NCBI RefSeq assembly: GCF_024713945.1
Contig: NC_134683.1
Span: 2,915,501-2,979,500, forward strand
From: Dermatophagoides farinae
Taxonomy: Eukaryota; Arthropoda; Arachnida; Sarcoptiformes; Pyroglyphidae
Reading direction: 5' to 3'
Length of the DNA stretch: 64,000 nt
In this document: in pieces, positions 15,801 to 25,961 of the stretch
Layout: each line of letters begins with the position of its first letter
How positions within the stretch are numbered: position 1 is the stretch's first letter
Made by a program: the position numbers and the translations under genes
Notes under the pieces: generated by a model
Databases searched by the model: none
The model's input: the letters and a program-made list of their open reading frames with translations, nothing else
What the model was told of the DNA's origin: nothing

Positions 15801-18800
15801 TTGTTATTTTCTCGATTCTGAACTGGAATAAACGAATTAACAACAAATACACTACATACTGTTATTTTTGTAGTACATATTATATATTATTTTATTTAGC
15901 ACATTTAAAATCATTATCATAATCTATTTTACGCAGTGCTTTTTCTTTGTGTGCCGCCAAATTTTGAAATCGTAAAATGTGTGCCGCAACAAAAAAAAGG
16001 TTGAGAATCACTGGTCTAGAGGTTCACCGTTATAACGGAATAATCGAATTCTGTTGTGTTTTTTCTCCCTATTCGTCGTCGTCGTCGTCTGCTACTGCTG
16101 CTGATTCTTGTATTCTAGTAAATTGGTGGTGGTAGTCGTTCGTTAGATCGTTTGGTTGGTTTATTGTTGGTACTATGATATGATAAACTATAACAATGTT
16201 TTCAAATGATGGTAGTTATATCCATCCAAAATTGTTGATGTTGTTGTTGTTGTTGTTATTGCATGAGATACAAACATACACCAGCACAACAACAACAACA
16301 ACAGCAACAACAACAACAACAGCAACAACAACAACACATAAATGAGCTTGAACTGCCTCACCAACTATAGCAATGCATGCAAATTAGAATTGTCTGCCAA
16401 ATTGTTTTACTCTCAATTTCTTTCTTCATTTCCGAACTTCATCTGGGTCCAAATGAGTTTACCAATGAGAAAAAAAAATTGTTGTTGTTGTTGTTGTTGT
16501 GTAAATGGATAGAAATGAACATAACTAGCAAGAGAAAGAGAGAAAGGAAAAAACTTTCATATAAAATGTAATGTAATCTAATGGAATGGAATTGGAATGA
16601 ACGAGATGAAAAAAATAGAGGAATATTTCGATAAAATGATGAAAAAGAATAATAAAGAAAAAAAAATGCCGACAATAAGCCAATGATAAACATGAACGAA
16701 AAATAACTGTACGCACATGCATTGGCATTCCGATTTATAGCAGTAGCAGAGAATTTTAAATATTTTGTCATCGTCGTCGTCGTTGTCCAATTGTTTTTAT
16801 TGGATTTACAATTCTTTTTTCTTGTTTCTAGAGTAGAATCTTTTCAATGAACAAGGAATTTCCGATTGAAACAACACACACACATCCATAAACAAATACG
16901 TTTATTAGCCCATTTCAAGATCCTAAAAAATATTCTGGTGGGGAGGGGGTGGTAAACTGAATTATCTTTTCTCATTTTTTTTCTTTATCGTGAGAAAATG
17001 TTACGTAATTTTTTTGTTCTGTCTACCATTTTCATTGTATGTATCCTGAGATAAAATCTTTAGAATCTCACTGAATTATGACATTTATTATCACGATTTT
17101 TTCCATCTGATAATGATGATGATGGTGATGAAAAATTTTGCTGTTTTAATTTGCAATCAAAAACAAAAACAAAAAAAAAATGCGAAAAAAAAGCACACCG
17201 GGGCGCTATGGCGTCATCATAATCATCATCATCATCATCATCAGAAAAATTCTACCGTTTTCTGGAACATGAAAATAAAAAGTTTTCATCTATTTTATAT
17301 GCTGCTAGAATATGGAACATGAAAACACACCAAACAGCAATTTTTTTACGAGTATAATACATTCTTAAAACCGACGCACACACACACATACATGCACCTT
17401 TTATTTGTAGATAGTCATCTCAATTCTCCTGGCTCAATTTTTTCTATCTTTAATTCTACTAGAATGCTAAGAATCTACATCAAACATAGACAACAACAAC
17501 AACAACAACAGCAATATTCTGGAAAAAAACCTAAAAGCAATATATACAAACACACACACACACACACATGGTTATGGTGAATTCTGATCGATCCATTACA
17601 TGAACAAATATGAAAAAAATTTTTTTTTGATAAATACAAAAAAAAATTTAAATTCTCAAAATTTCAGAAAAATCAACTGTCCTCTTTTGACAATGGAATA
17701 TTCTTTTTTATTATTATTATTTTTTTTGTTTCATTAAAATACATAAATGATACAATGAAATAATGAAATTTTTAGATCACTATGGTAGGTTTTTTTTTGT
17801 TTTCTTAAAAATTTTCTGGTATAGTGAACCGAATTGGCCTGGATATTTTTTTTCTTTTTGTTCTGTTCGTTTGAATCGATCGGTTTTTTTTCTGGTCTTT
17901 TGTTGGCTGTTGTGAATATATGAGCACACTATCATCATCATCATCATCATTGTTGTTATTATTACGATCGTTAGTCTCAATCGAATCGTCAATTTTTTTT
18001 TGTTTGGTGCTGTTTTGTTATTTATTTTTTGTTGAATGACGAAGAATTAATACAACAAAACATTGTGAACATTAATTGCATAGTTCACATTCGTTTTTTT
18101 TTGCGATATCATCGTCTTATTATTGTCATCATTGGTGAATTCAAGTACACACACACACACACACACAATCGGTAATGTTGAATAATAACAAATTCAAAAG
18201 GAAAGAATCATATCATCAAGAAAATTCAATAATTCTGAATAATGGAACGTCTTCAAGTGGATAATATATAGAAGAATATTATTATTATTAAACGTGATTA
18301 TTGATTTGACTTTTGACTTCAAATCATTGAGTTGAGTTGAGTTGAGTTTTTTTTTTCTTTACCCGGCTTGATGATAATGAAATTTCCCTATGGATTTTTT
18401 TCTTTGTAATCGAATAAGAATTTTTTTTCCCAACCAAATACTTTTGGATTTATTATTTCGAACTGATCAGGAATGGGAAATTTTTTTTTTTTTTGAATTA
18501 TAATAAAGAAAATTCCTGGAAATTTTCCAGGAATGTTTACATGATCAAATGATTTTGAAATATCAATATGAGAAAAAAAAAACATTCCATAATATTTGTT
18601 GTTGTTGTTGTTGGCCATTATCATTATTATTGAATGATTTTATTCTTTTATTTTTTACTTTGACTATTGAACAATTAAATAATTGATAACCATGTTTTTT
18701 TTCCAGCTAATTAATTATTGCTGAAGTAAAACAAAATAAAAAACTTAAACTAAATATATAATAAGTAATTGCAAATTCTATATAATTAATTAATTAATTC

Positions 18801-20352
18801 ATTGAATAATGTGAACATTTTCATTTGGATGATAATTCACACACACACACACACACATAAGAGTATTGACAATATAAATAGTCTATATTTATATTAGATT
18901 CTTAATCAAAAGAAGATTTTTTTCAGAATTTATCGTAAAACAAGAGGACTAAGAATACATGGAAATAGGAAGAAAAAAAAATTTTTTTTTTTGAAACAAA
19001 TACAGACAGAAAAGGAAACAAAACAAAACAAAAAAAAAAAAAATAAACACATCACACATGTATCGAATAGCCGACAACTGCTGATGGGAACATGCAACCA
19101 ACCAACCAACCAACCAACAAACTCATGCACCCACCAGCCATTCAAACATCAAAACATGTATCGAAAATAAAGTGAGGAAGAAAGAAAATGTCAAAATCAG
19201 AAATAATATTGTCAACATTCTAATGTTTCTCTTCTCTCTCTCTCTCTGTCTGTCTGTCTATTTATTCGGTTTGTTTTTGTGTTTCTCTCATGATGATGAC
19301 GATGACGATGACGATGATGCATCATAATGATGTGAAAGACCTATTCAATTCAGAAGCCAACAAAAAAAAAAAAAAAAATATTCTAGGTCCCAAACAGACA
19401 AAGTTGAATCAAGATATGTCCATCTCAAATTACATCGATGAACGAACGAACTAGCGAAAAAAAAAAATTCTGTAGCATCATTGTCATCAAACAACAACAA
19501 CAATGTTGATGATGATAAAATTTTAGAAAAAAAAATTTTTTTTTTCTTGGTTTCTTTACATTCACTATATCATTGAAAACAAGGCCTGTAATTCGAACCG
19601 TTAAGCACACACACACACACAGTTCGATAATGATGATGATGATAATAATAATAAAAGATTTTCATCATCATCGAATCCTTCAAAAGAATTAACTTTTGAT
19701 AATTGAACAAAAAAAAAAAAAGAAAATATAAGGAAAATTCACAACAAAAACTCATTTTGAGACACAATAATAATCAATCGAACAAGATTGGAAAAAAAAT
19801 TCCATTTTTTTTCCAATTTCTCAATTCACTTTGTCATTATTTACTTTATCATCATTTTATATATACAAAGACAAGATGAATGAAACTAATGTATATAAGA
19901 ATTTGGATAAAAAAGTTTCACAAAAAACACACATGAATGAGTGAGAACAGATACAAAAAAAAAATCAGAATTACAGAATCAAATAAATCAAATTCATGAA
20001 TTTCATTCGATTTTTGTTATTATTACTGCTACTACTGCCACTACCACTACTATTGCTACTACCACTACTACTATGTATGTGTAAACCGTAAAAATAATCC
20101 ATATATATGCAGATGGATAAAGTGATTCCAAGAATATTCGAATCCATTTATTTGGTTGGTTAGTTAGTTTGGCTAAATCTTTCTCTTTTTTTTTGGTATT
20201 AACAATGAATAAATTCTCAATACCTTTTGTGACATTGGCAACAGAATTCGTTGAATTGATTTTATATGAATTTCAATATTTATAAATATTTCACCATTAG
20301 ATGTTGATGAATCCATGGTTGTTGATTCTTTTTCTGTTTGTTGTTGAACCAT
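5330..20352 (-). CDS. CTNNAL1: alpha-catulin (vinculin/alpha-catenin family), partial: N-terminal 547 residues in four exons
   Basis: Alpha-catulin is a vinculin/alpha-catenin-family scaffold linked to Rho-GEF signalling, the dystrophin complex and the cytoskeleton. Coding exons (minus): 20352..20224, 7091..6564, 6439..6320, 6193..5330. All junctions are phase 0 with GT-AG borders, giving 547 codons so far. Matches to vertebrate catulin, recalled by eye, run along the chain: an EIHIKSIQRILLPMSQ block (exon 1), LRAIVRVGQSVNFAVERF and ARALLSSVTRVLLVAD (exon 2), EFVKAFSHFGMEMVELAHL (exon 3), STMMLLTTSKVCLRHPDC and RTQDFTDSAYTNHDHREQIL (exon 4). Catulin fits better than alpha-catenin, notably at TMMLLT and EDFTDSAYT. 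Two mite-specific low-complexity insertions interrupt it: a His/Thr tract in exon 2 (about 6715-6775) and about 110 residues rich in Ala, Ser, His and Gln in exon 4 (about 5650-5985). The C-terminal half is missing and should lie below position 1. Reading through to the stop at 5255 would give an unrelated 25-residue tail; the GTAAGT donor argues against it. Confidence 0.88.
9196..9221. repeat. (AG)n microsatellite
   Basis: Uninterrupted AG dinucleotides of about 26 bp, inside the catulin first intron. Confidence 0.9.
12827..12874. repeat. (CA)24 microsatellite
   Basis: Uninterrupted CA dinucleotides over 48 bp. Other CA/GT tracts occur at about 9946-9974, 46620-46652 and 48206-48230. Confidence 0.95.
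15085..15092. repeat. left 8-bp target-site duplication of the hAT element
   Basis: GTCTAGAG directly before the left terminal repeat, identical to 16014-16021. Confidence 0.9.
15400..15563 (+). repeat. left internal array of diverged ~40-56-bp repeats in the hAT element
   Basis: Four diverged copies of a unit containing CCAACCTAACACGACCAGTT, with the CGACCAG or CGATCAG core at about 15417, 15473, 15512 and 15554. The spacing is therefore about 56, 39 and 42 bp. The unit recurs in reverse orientation at 15734-15826. Confidence 0.8.
15734..15826 (-). repeat. right internal array of 42-bp repeats, inverted relative to the left array
   Basis: Two nearly identical 42-bp units starting at 15734 and 15776, plus a partial third at 15818, carry CTGAACTG(C/A)TCGTGTTAGG. 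This is the reverse complement of the unit in the 15400-15563 array, so the two arrays could pair as a long imperfect stem. Confidence 0.85.
16014..16021. repeat. right 8-bp target-site duplication of the hAT element
   Basis: GTCTAGAG directly after the right terminal repeat, identical to 15085-15092. Confidence 0.9.
20224..20352 (-). CDS. CTNNAL1: alpha-catulin first coding exon (43 codons)
   Basis: This exon is 13 kb from the rest of the gene and was found by homology. Its last 20 or so residues line up with the catulin N-terminal segment (human EIKTRSVEQTLLPLVSQ against mite EIHIKSIQRILLPMSQK), and the next exon continues with ISSF where human has ITTL. The start chosen is the ATG at 20352; the upstream in-frame codon is TTG. 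The exon ends with AAG then GTATTG, phase 0, matching the phase-0 acceptor at 7091. Confidence 0.8.
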
Positions 20353-21865
20353 TTTTTTTGTTGTTGTTGTTAAATTCAAATTTCTTCGATAAACTTATTT
20401 GTCATAACAAATATTTTTTGACAGGTGCACACATGTTCGCACACACACGTTATATAGATTTTTTCAGAAAAAAAAATTCTAAAACAACCGATATATATAT
20501 ATGACAATGTGATGTTGACAAGTTTTTTTTTCGAGCATAAAATGAACATTCACTGTGTGTGTGTGTGTGTGTGTGTACATGTGGAAAAAGTAAAAAATTA
20601 TTTTGCCGGTATCGGTGTGTGGGTGTGTGTATGTGAAACATTGATCGATGTTTCAAATGTCTTATTATTATTATAATAATATCGCTGTTCATATAGTCAA
20701 TTCGATGTCAGAAATAAAAAATTTTTTTTCATTCACCTGAGGCCAAATTGTTTCTAATACAATCGATCGATTTGTTCGAATATTGAAAAAATGACATGTA
20801 TATGAAAAATTGTTTGTCATTCTAATCAACTTGTCGACAATGATGGTAATGATGATGATGACAATTGCAATTTTTTCAGTGTAATGAGATGAGAAATTAC
20901 AAAAAAAAACTAAATGCATGGGCGTGTAAACAAAAAAAAAATCCCAAATGTAAACATTTATTAAATGGTAAAAATTTGCTGAATTTTTTTCCATTTTATT
21001 CTGGTTTTCACCGATGATGATGATGATGATGATGATGAATTTGATTCAAAGATTGAAATCACGATTCTATTATCTGAATTTTGATTATTTTAGTGCTACA
21101 CACACACACACATGTACATACACACAACTTAGCCAAATTGATTTCATTTGTTTTAGATGTTGATGATGATGTAATCCATTTGATGGACTGCAGAATATAT
21201 TCTTGAAAGTTATTTTTACGATGCCAAAAAAAATACATTAGTTCCAAATTTAATGATGATGATGATGATGATGATGATGGCTGTTATATTTCGTAACACG
21301 AATTTCTATAGTCCGACAAAAAAAATGAATTTAGATGATGTTTGATTGATGATGGTGATGAAAAATCTCAAGATGAAACTATGGAAGAATTTTTTTTTTG
21401 TTTTGTTTTCAATTATTAATACGATGGACCTTGTTGTTGTTGTTGTTGTTGTCTAGTCTTACTTTTTTGTCCATTAAATTCATAAATGTGAATCACAGTA
21501 ACACACGAAGCTGGAATTTTCATATAAAAATTATTTGGTCGTTCAGATCATGATCATGATCATGATCATTATCATTATAGGACCCTAAAGATATATGAAC
21601 AACAAATCAATATCAATGAATTTTTTTTTTTACTTTTTTTCACTGGTGTGAATTGAATGAATAATCAATGTAGAATTGCCGGTTTATGGAATCATATTAT
21701 TCGTTTTAATTTAACGGAATAATTTTTTTGAATGGCAAAACAATAAATTCTATATCTATGATGATGATGATGATTATAATGGGTTTATGAACAGCAAGGA
21801 TAAATATTTTTCATTTTTACATTATTTTTTTGGTTATGGTTGCCAAAAAAAAAAATGTCGCTAGT

Positions 21866-21897
<32 letters not shown>

Positions 21898-23688
21898 CGT
21901 TGATGTAATCATTATAATCGTCGTCATCATCCAACAACAACAACAACAGAATAAATTTCGTTACATTTGGCATTCATTCCCTGTTGTTGTTTTGGTGGAA
22001 TAATCATCATCATCATTGCATTTATTATTATTCTTGTCATCATCATTCACATCATCATCATTAGACGTTGTTTTTATATATATTCCCTATTGGCGTATTT
22101 TGTTGTTGTTGTTGTATTTTACTATCCAAAACAAAATTCATTCACATACAGGAAATTATCATCATTTTTGATTTCATTCATATGCATCCAACGAATTTAT
22201 ATATATGAACCGGATATAGAAACAATATAATGATGATGATAATGACAAATATTTCTCGTTATATGCTTTCTGAACGAGATTATTTTCATTTTTTTTTTTT
22301 GCAAATTTCCAATTCAATATATGAATCGATCGATTAATCAATTCGTATATACAATAATAATGATAATGATAATATCGATTATGATACAAGAATTGCAAAT
22401 AATAAATGTCATTATTATGATTCTTGTCCAAGTTGAATGAATGAATGAATGGTTCGATCATCCTGATATAACGAATGATTGGATTTTGAAAGAATTATGA
22501 TGATGTGGGGATGGGGGGGATTACAACAGTTAATTAAACAGATTCGTCTCATGTGTAAGCAGCATGTGTTTGTTACCGATTTTCGATTGTTTGAGATTTT
22601 TTCTCATTATCAGGAAACAAAAATATTACTGTAACATTGTAAAGGCAAATTTTTATCACTATTTCCGGTAGTTTATGAAACTGAACAGCCAGAAAAAAAA
22701 CAAACAAACAAGCCTGGAATTATTCATTTTCGTTTGCTGTTTCATTTTTTTTATGTCAATCTATATGGAAGAGAAATATTAGATAGAGAGTATCGAACAT
22801 CATCATAACCAGTCCATTGACACCTCTCAGTGATTATATAACCCCAAACATTCGATATCTTTTTTTTTTAGTTTAGTTTCTCTTTCACAATATTATCATC
22901 GTTATGTGTAACATACAAACACCATTATTATCATTACCATCTATGAAAAAATATCCATCCATCCATTCATTCAATCTATATATCTCTAGATATATACCGC
23001 TATGATTTTTTTTCCTATTTCTTGATTTTTTGTTTGAAAAAAATTAGAAAAATAAATCAGTTGCGCAAGCGTCCCGTTCTATATTTTTACAATTTTGGCC
23101 ATGGATCCATTCATTTATTCAGCATAATATATGAATGTGATCCTGTTCTTTTTTTTTGTTCACCGTTCATGCATTCATGTGTATCTTGCGTGTGTCTGTG
23201 TGTGCCTGTGTTTGAATACAACTGTCATATTTCAATGTTTTCAATTATGCCACTCGTTTTCTCTCTCTCTTCATTCTTTTTCCATATGACGACGATATTT
23301 TTGTTGTTGTTGTTGTTGTTGTTGTTGCAATTTCAAAATTTAGCTGCTCAAAACTTTGTTGTTGTTGTTTATGATTATTCAACAGTATTTTTTTTTGTTG
23401 TTGTTGTTGACTAAATGATTGTATTTACAACATAACGATTAAAAGTACCGTTATCAATCCAGATCAGATGTTTCTATTTTTAATTTTGAATTCTATTTTA
23501 AACTAATGTTTTTTTTTTAATTTTTTTTTTTTGAATTTAGAAAAAATTAAATCGTCAATTTATATATATATATGATCATGTCATTGAACGATTGTAATCC
23601 ATTTGCTGATGATCTGTATATATGAATAAGATCAGAATTTCAAAAAAAAAAACGAAAGATCAAAACATTGAAAAAGAAATTCGTTTGA
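20353..23688. other. intergenic region between divergent catulin and tamalin-like genes
   Basis: About 3.3 kb between the catulin start (minus) and the tamalin-like start (plus), so it should contain both 5' UTRs and promoters. No convincing core promoter was recognised. It holds CA/GT repeats (about 20556-20575, 21101-21113), ATG repeats (21014-21036, 21253-21279), a CAA tract at about 21940-21950 and a GAC array at 21866-21897. Open frames here are repeat-derived. Confidence 0.6.
21866..21897. repeat. (GAC)n microsatellite
   Basis: A run of GAC triplets with one GAT interruption; unusual in being a GC-richer triplet in this AT-rich DNA. Confidence 0.85.
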
Positions 23689-25778
23689 ATGAAGCTAAAT
23701 AAAACGAAAATCAGTTCGGTGAGTACGACTTCGTTATGCAGTGAAAAGGAATCGTCGTCATCACAATCATCGAATATTCATCATCATCATCAACAACAAC
23801 AACAACAACAAAATCATTATAACCATAACCATTTTCATGATTCCAATCCTGCAACAATGTTATTACCGAATACAACGGCAACAGCATTTCGTTCGTTTAT
23901 TAAAACAAAAAGTACTGGTATTATGATACGTAAAGATCATTCAGATGATGATGATGAAGAAGTGGAAAAATTATGCGATAGTGAATGTTCAAAATTATCA
24001 AATGAATGTTGTTCAACACCAAATACGGCTGATGATACGGATGATCGACATCCTGAATTTTCAACAACAACAAAAACCAATGTTATTGTTAATTCTTCAT
24101 CAAATGATAATTCTGATCTAGTCCACGATCAATCACAAAATCGATCATCATCTGATCATTCACATGATTCTTTTGCTATTCATTCGATTGACACCAATCA
24201 ATCATTCATATCATCAGAATTGTATGAACAACAAACTGAAACTGGTAGCATATCAAGTTCAACATTCATTACTACTTCTGGTGGTAATAATAATCAACAA
24301 CACCAACAACAACAACAACAAAAACAACAACAATTACAAAAATCTGGCGCTAAACGTCATCATCATATTCGTACTAATCCAATATTACCGATTTTGAAAT
24401 CAAATCGTTTTGTTAAACATTCTAAAGCAAGTAATATATTGTTCACGAATAAAACACAAAAAAATCAAATGAAAAAACGTACCAGTTCTGAGAGTGGTAC
24501 ATCATCATCATTATACTCAACAACTAGTCAAGAATTAGTTCGATCACTACGTTCCGATAGAATGATATTGACACAACCGGACGAGGATCGTAGAAGACGT
24601 ACAATTATCATTGAAAAACAAAAAAATACATTCGGTTTTACATTACAGGTTTGTCATCTTATTGTTATTAATTTCTTGATTTTAATTCATTTTTTTTATA
24701 ACCAACAACAGACATATGGCATCAAAATTGGACAAGAGATTGAATTAATCACTTATGTAGATGAAGTAAGCTATGGTGGACCAGCATTTCGTGGTGGTAT
24801 GCGTCCTGGTGATGTTATTTTATCGATCAATGGACGTGATGTTGAACGAGCCGATCATCAGACGCTAGTCAATTATATTAATTCTTGTGAAAAAACAATG
24901 CGTTTAGTTGTATTGTTTGAAGATTGTGTACGTAAAATTGAGCTTCATCTTGAATTTATCAAATTACAGGTTTGTAATGAAATTCTAGATTCATCTCATT
25001 ATCATCATCATTATAAATTATTTTTATTATTCTTCAACAGAAATCTTTACAACAAAAGCTAACACAATTGGAAATTCTGAATCAACGAGAAGATCAGATT
25101 CTACTTAATGCTGCCTTACGAAATTGTACATCAAACGAAAATAATAATAACAATACTAATGAAAATTTTGTTGGTCAATTACAAATGAAGAAAAAATTTG
25201 CAAGCAAATCTTTAAATGTTAGTTTAAATGATTTAGATGATTGTCGTTATGATATTGATGATGACGATGATGATGATGATGATGACATTCTAGTTGATGA
25301 TAGAATTCGTCCACCAAATGATTATTCAACATCAACATTTCCAAGAAAATCATCACACATAATCTATGTCAATAATAGTAACAACAATAACAATAATAAT
25401 CAGACAAACATTCGAATCGGTAAAGATGAAGAAGAAAATGAAATACTCATAGATGATGACGATGATAATAGAACCTCAAACAATAATGATGCTGATGATG
25501 ATGATAAACGTAATGGTAATAATAATAATAGTGATCAAATCATTGTACAAAATGATAGTAATGATTGTAAACAATCAATATCATTACCACAATCTGTTCA
25601 TAATTCATTGGATTGTTTAACGAATGAAGCTTATGAAGATGATGAAAATTTAATGCTCGATCATAATAATCATCATCATCATCAACCAACACAAAACAAA
25701 ACATCAAATCATAAAAAGAATTTATCATCCATTTCAATACATTCAAGTGATTCAAGAGATTTTATTACCAAACTATAG
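23689..25778 (+). CDS. TAMALIN: tamalin/CYTIP-type PDZ scaffold protein (651 aa, three exons)
   Basis: Tamalin (GRASP), CYTIP and fly Stepping stone bind cytohesin-family Arf-GEFs. Exons: 23689..24648, 24712..24969, 25041..25778, all phase 0 with introns of 63 and 71 bp. Residues 1-298 are disordered (His, Gln, Asn, Ser runs). An RRRRTIIIEKQKNTFGFTLQ block at 301-320 opens the PDZ domain. It continues across the first intron with TYG, as in tamalin, and includes GMRPGDVILSINGRDVE and YINSCEKTMRLVVL, to about residue 400. The carboxylate-binding loop is TFGF rather than GLGF, as in this family. A short coiled-coil-like stretch (KSLQQKLTQLEILNQRED) follows, matching the family's post-PDZ helix. 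The tail is disordered and Asp/Asn-rich. The C-terminus TKL fits a class I PDZ ligand (S/T-x-hydrophobic); tamalin is known for a C-terminal PDZ ligand, so self- or partner binding is plausible. The start is the first in-frame ATG; an upstream exon is not excluded. Confidence 0.85.
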
Positions 25779-25825
25779 ATTATAACTTTTTTCATATGCA
25801 AATTATTATTATTTATTTAAAAAGT

Positions 25826-25831
25826 TTTATT
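25826..25831 (-). terminator. poly(A) signal AATAAA for the Spire-like gene
   Basis: TTTATT on the plus strand reads AATAAA on minus, about 131 bp after the Spire stop at 25962. A second copy lies at 25812-25817. It sits inside the predicted 3' UTR of the opposing tamalin-like gene. Confidence 0.5.
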
Positions 25832-25915
25832 TTTAATTAATATTCTCACTTTTATGAAAATCAAAAATTAAAAAAAATGAATCGACAAATATTTTTCTCT
25901 GTACAAACAAATAAT

Positions 25916-25921
25916 AATAAA
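25916..25921 (+). terminator. poly(A) signal AATAAA for the tamalin-like gene
   Basis: AATAAA about 140 bp after the stop at 25778, and 41 bp short of the Spire stop codon on the other strand. Confidence 0.55.
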
Positions 25922-25961
25922 AAATGAATTATCAAATTAAAGTTATTAGAACAATGAAAAA

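Larger units (their letters stand above)
15093..16013. mobile_element. non-autonomous hAT-type element (MITE-like, 921 bp) with perfect 8-bp target duplication
   Basis: The left end is CAGTCATTCTCAACC and the right end is GGTTGAGAATCACTG, terminal inverted repeats matching at 14 of 15 positions. The element is flanked on both sides by GTCTAGAG (15085-15092 and 16014-16021), an 8-bp direct repeat as expected for hAT insertion. Just inside both ends lie repeated GTGCCGC motifs, including the palindrome GTGCCGCGGCAC at left. CAGTG-TTCTCAACC-type ends are a known hAT terminus. No transposase is recognisable: the 129-codon open frame at 15081-15470 begins outside the element and resembles no hAT transposase domain. 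The intact duplication suggests a fairly recent insertion into the catulin intron. Confidence 0.9.
7092..20223 (-). other. 13.1-kb first intron of alpha-catulin
   Basis: The borders are GT at 20223-20222 and AG at 7093-7092 (minus). It is about 100 times longer than the next two introns (124 and 126 bp). The content is poly-A/T, GTT/CAA, ATC/GAT and CA/GT microsatellites, plus the hAT element at 15093-16013. No nested gene could be supported on either strand. Open frames of 60-200 codons here (for example 9080-9685, 9881-10405) are Phe/Leu/Ser or Cys/Val runs from homopolymers and CA/GT repeats. Confidence 0.75.

Noticed and set aside
15400-15826. CRISPR-like array
   Set aside because: The repeats are contiguous, diverged, of irregular period and inverted within a eukaryotic transposon; there are no unique spacers.
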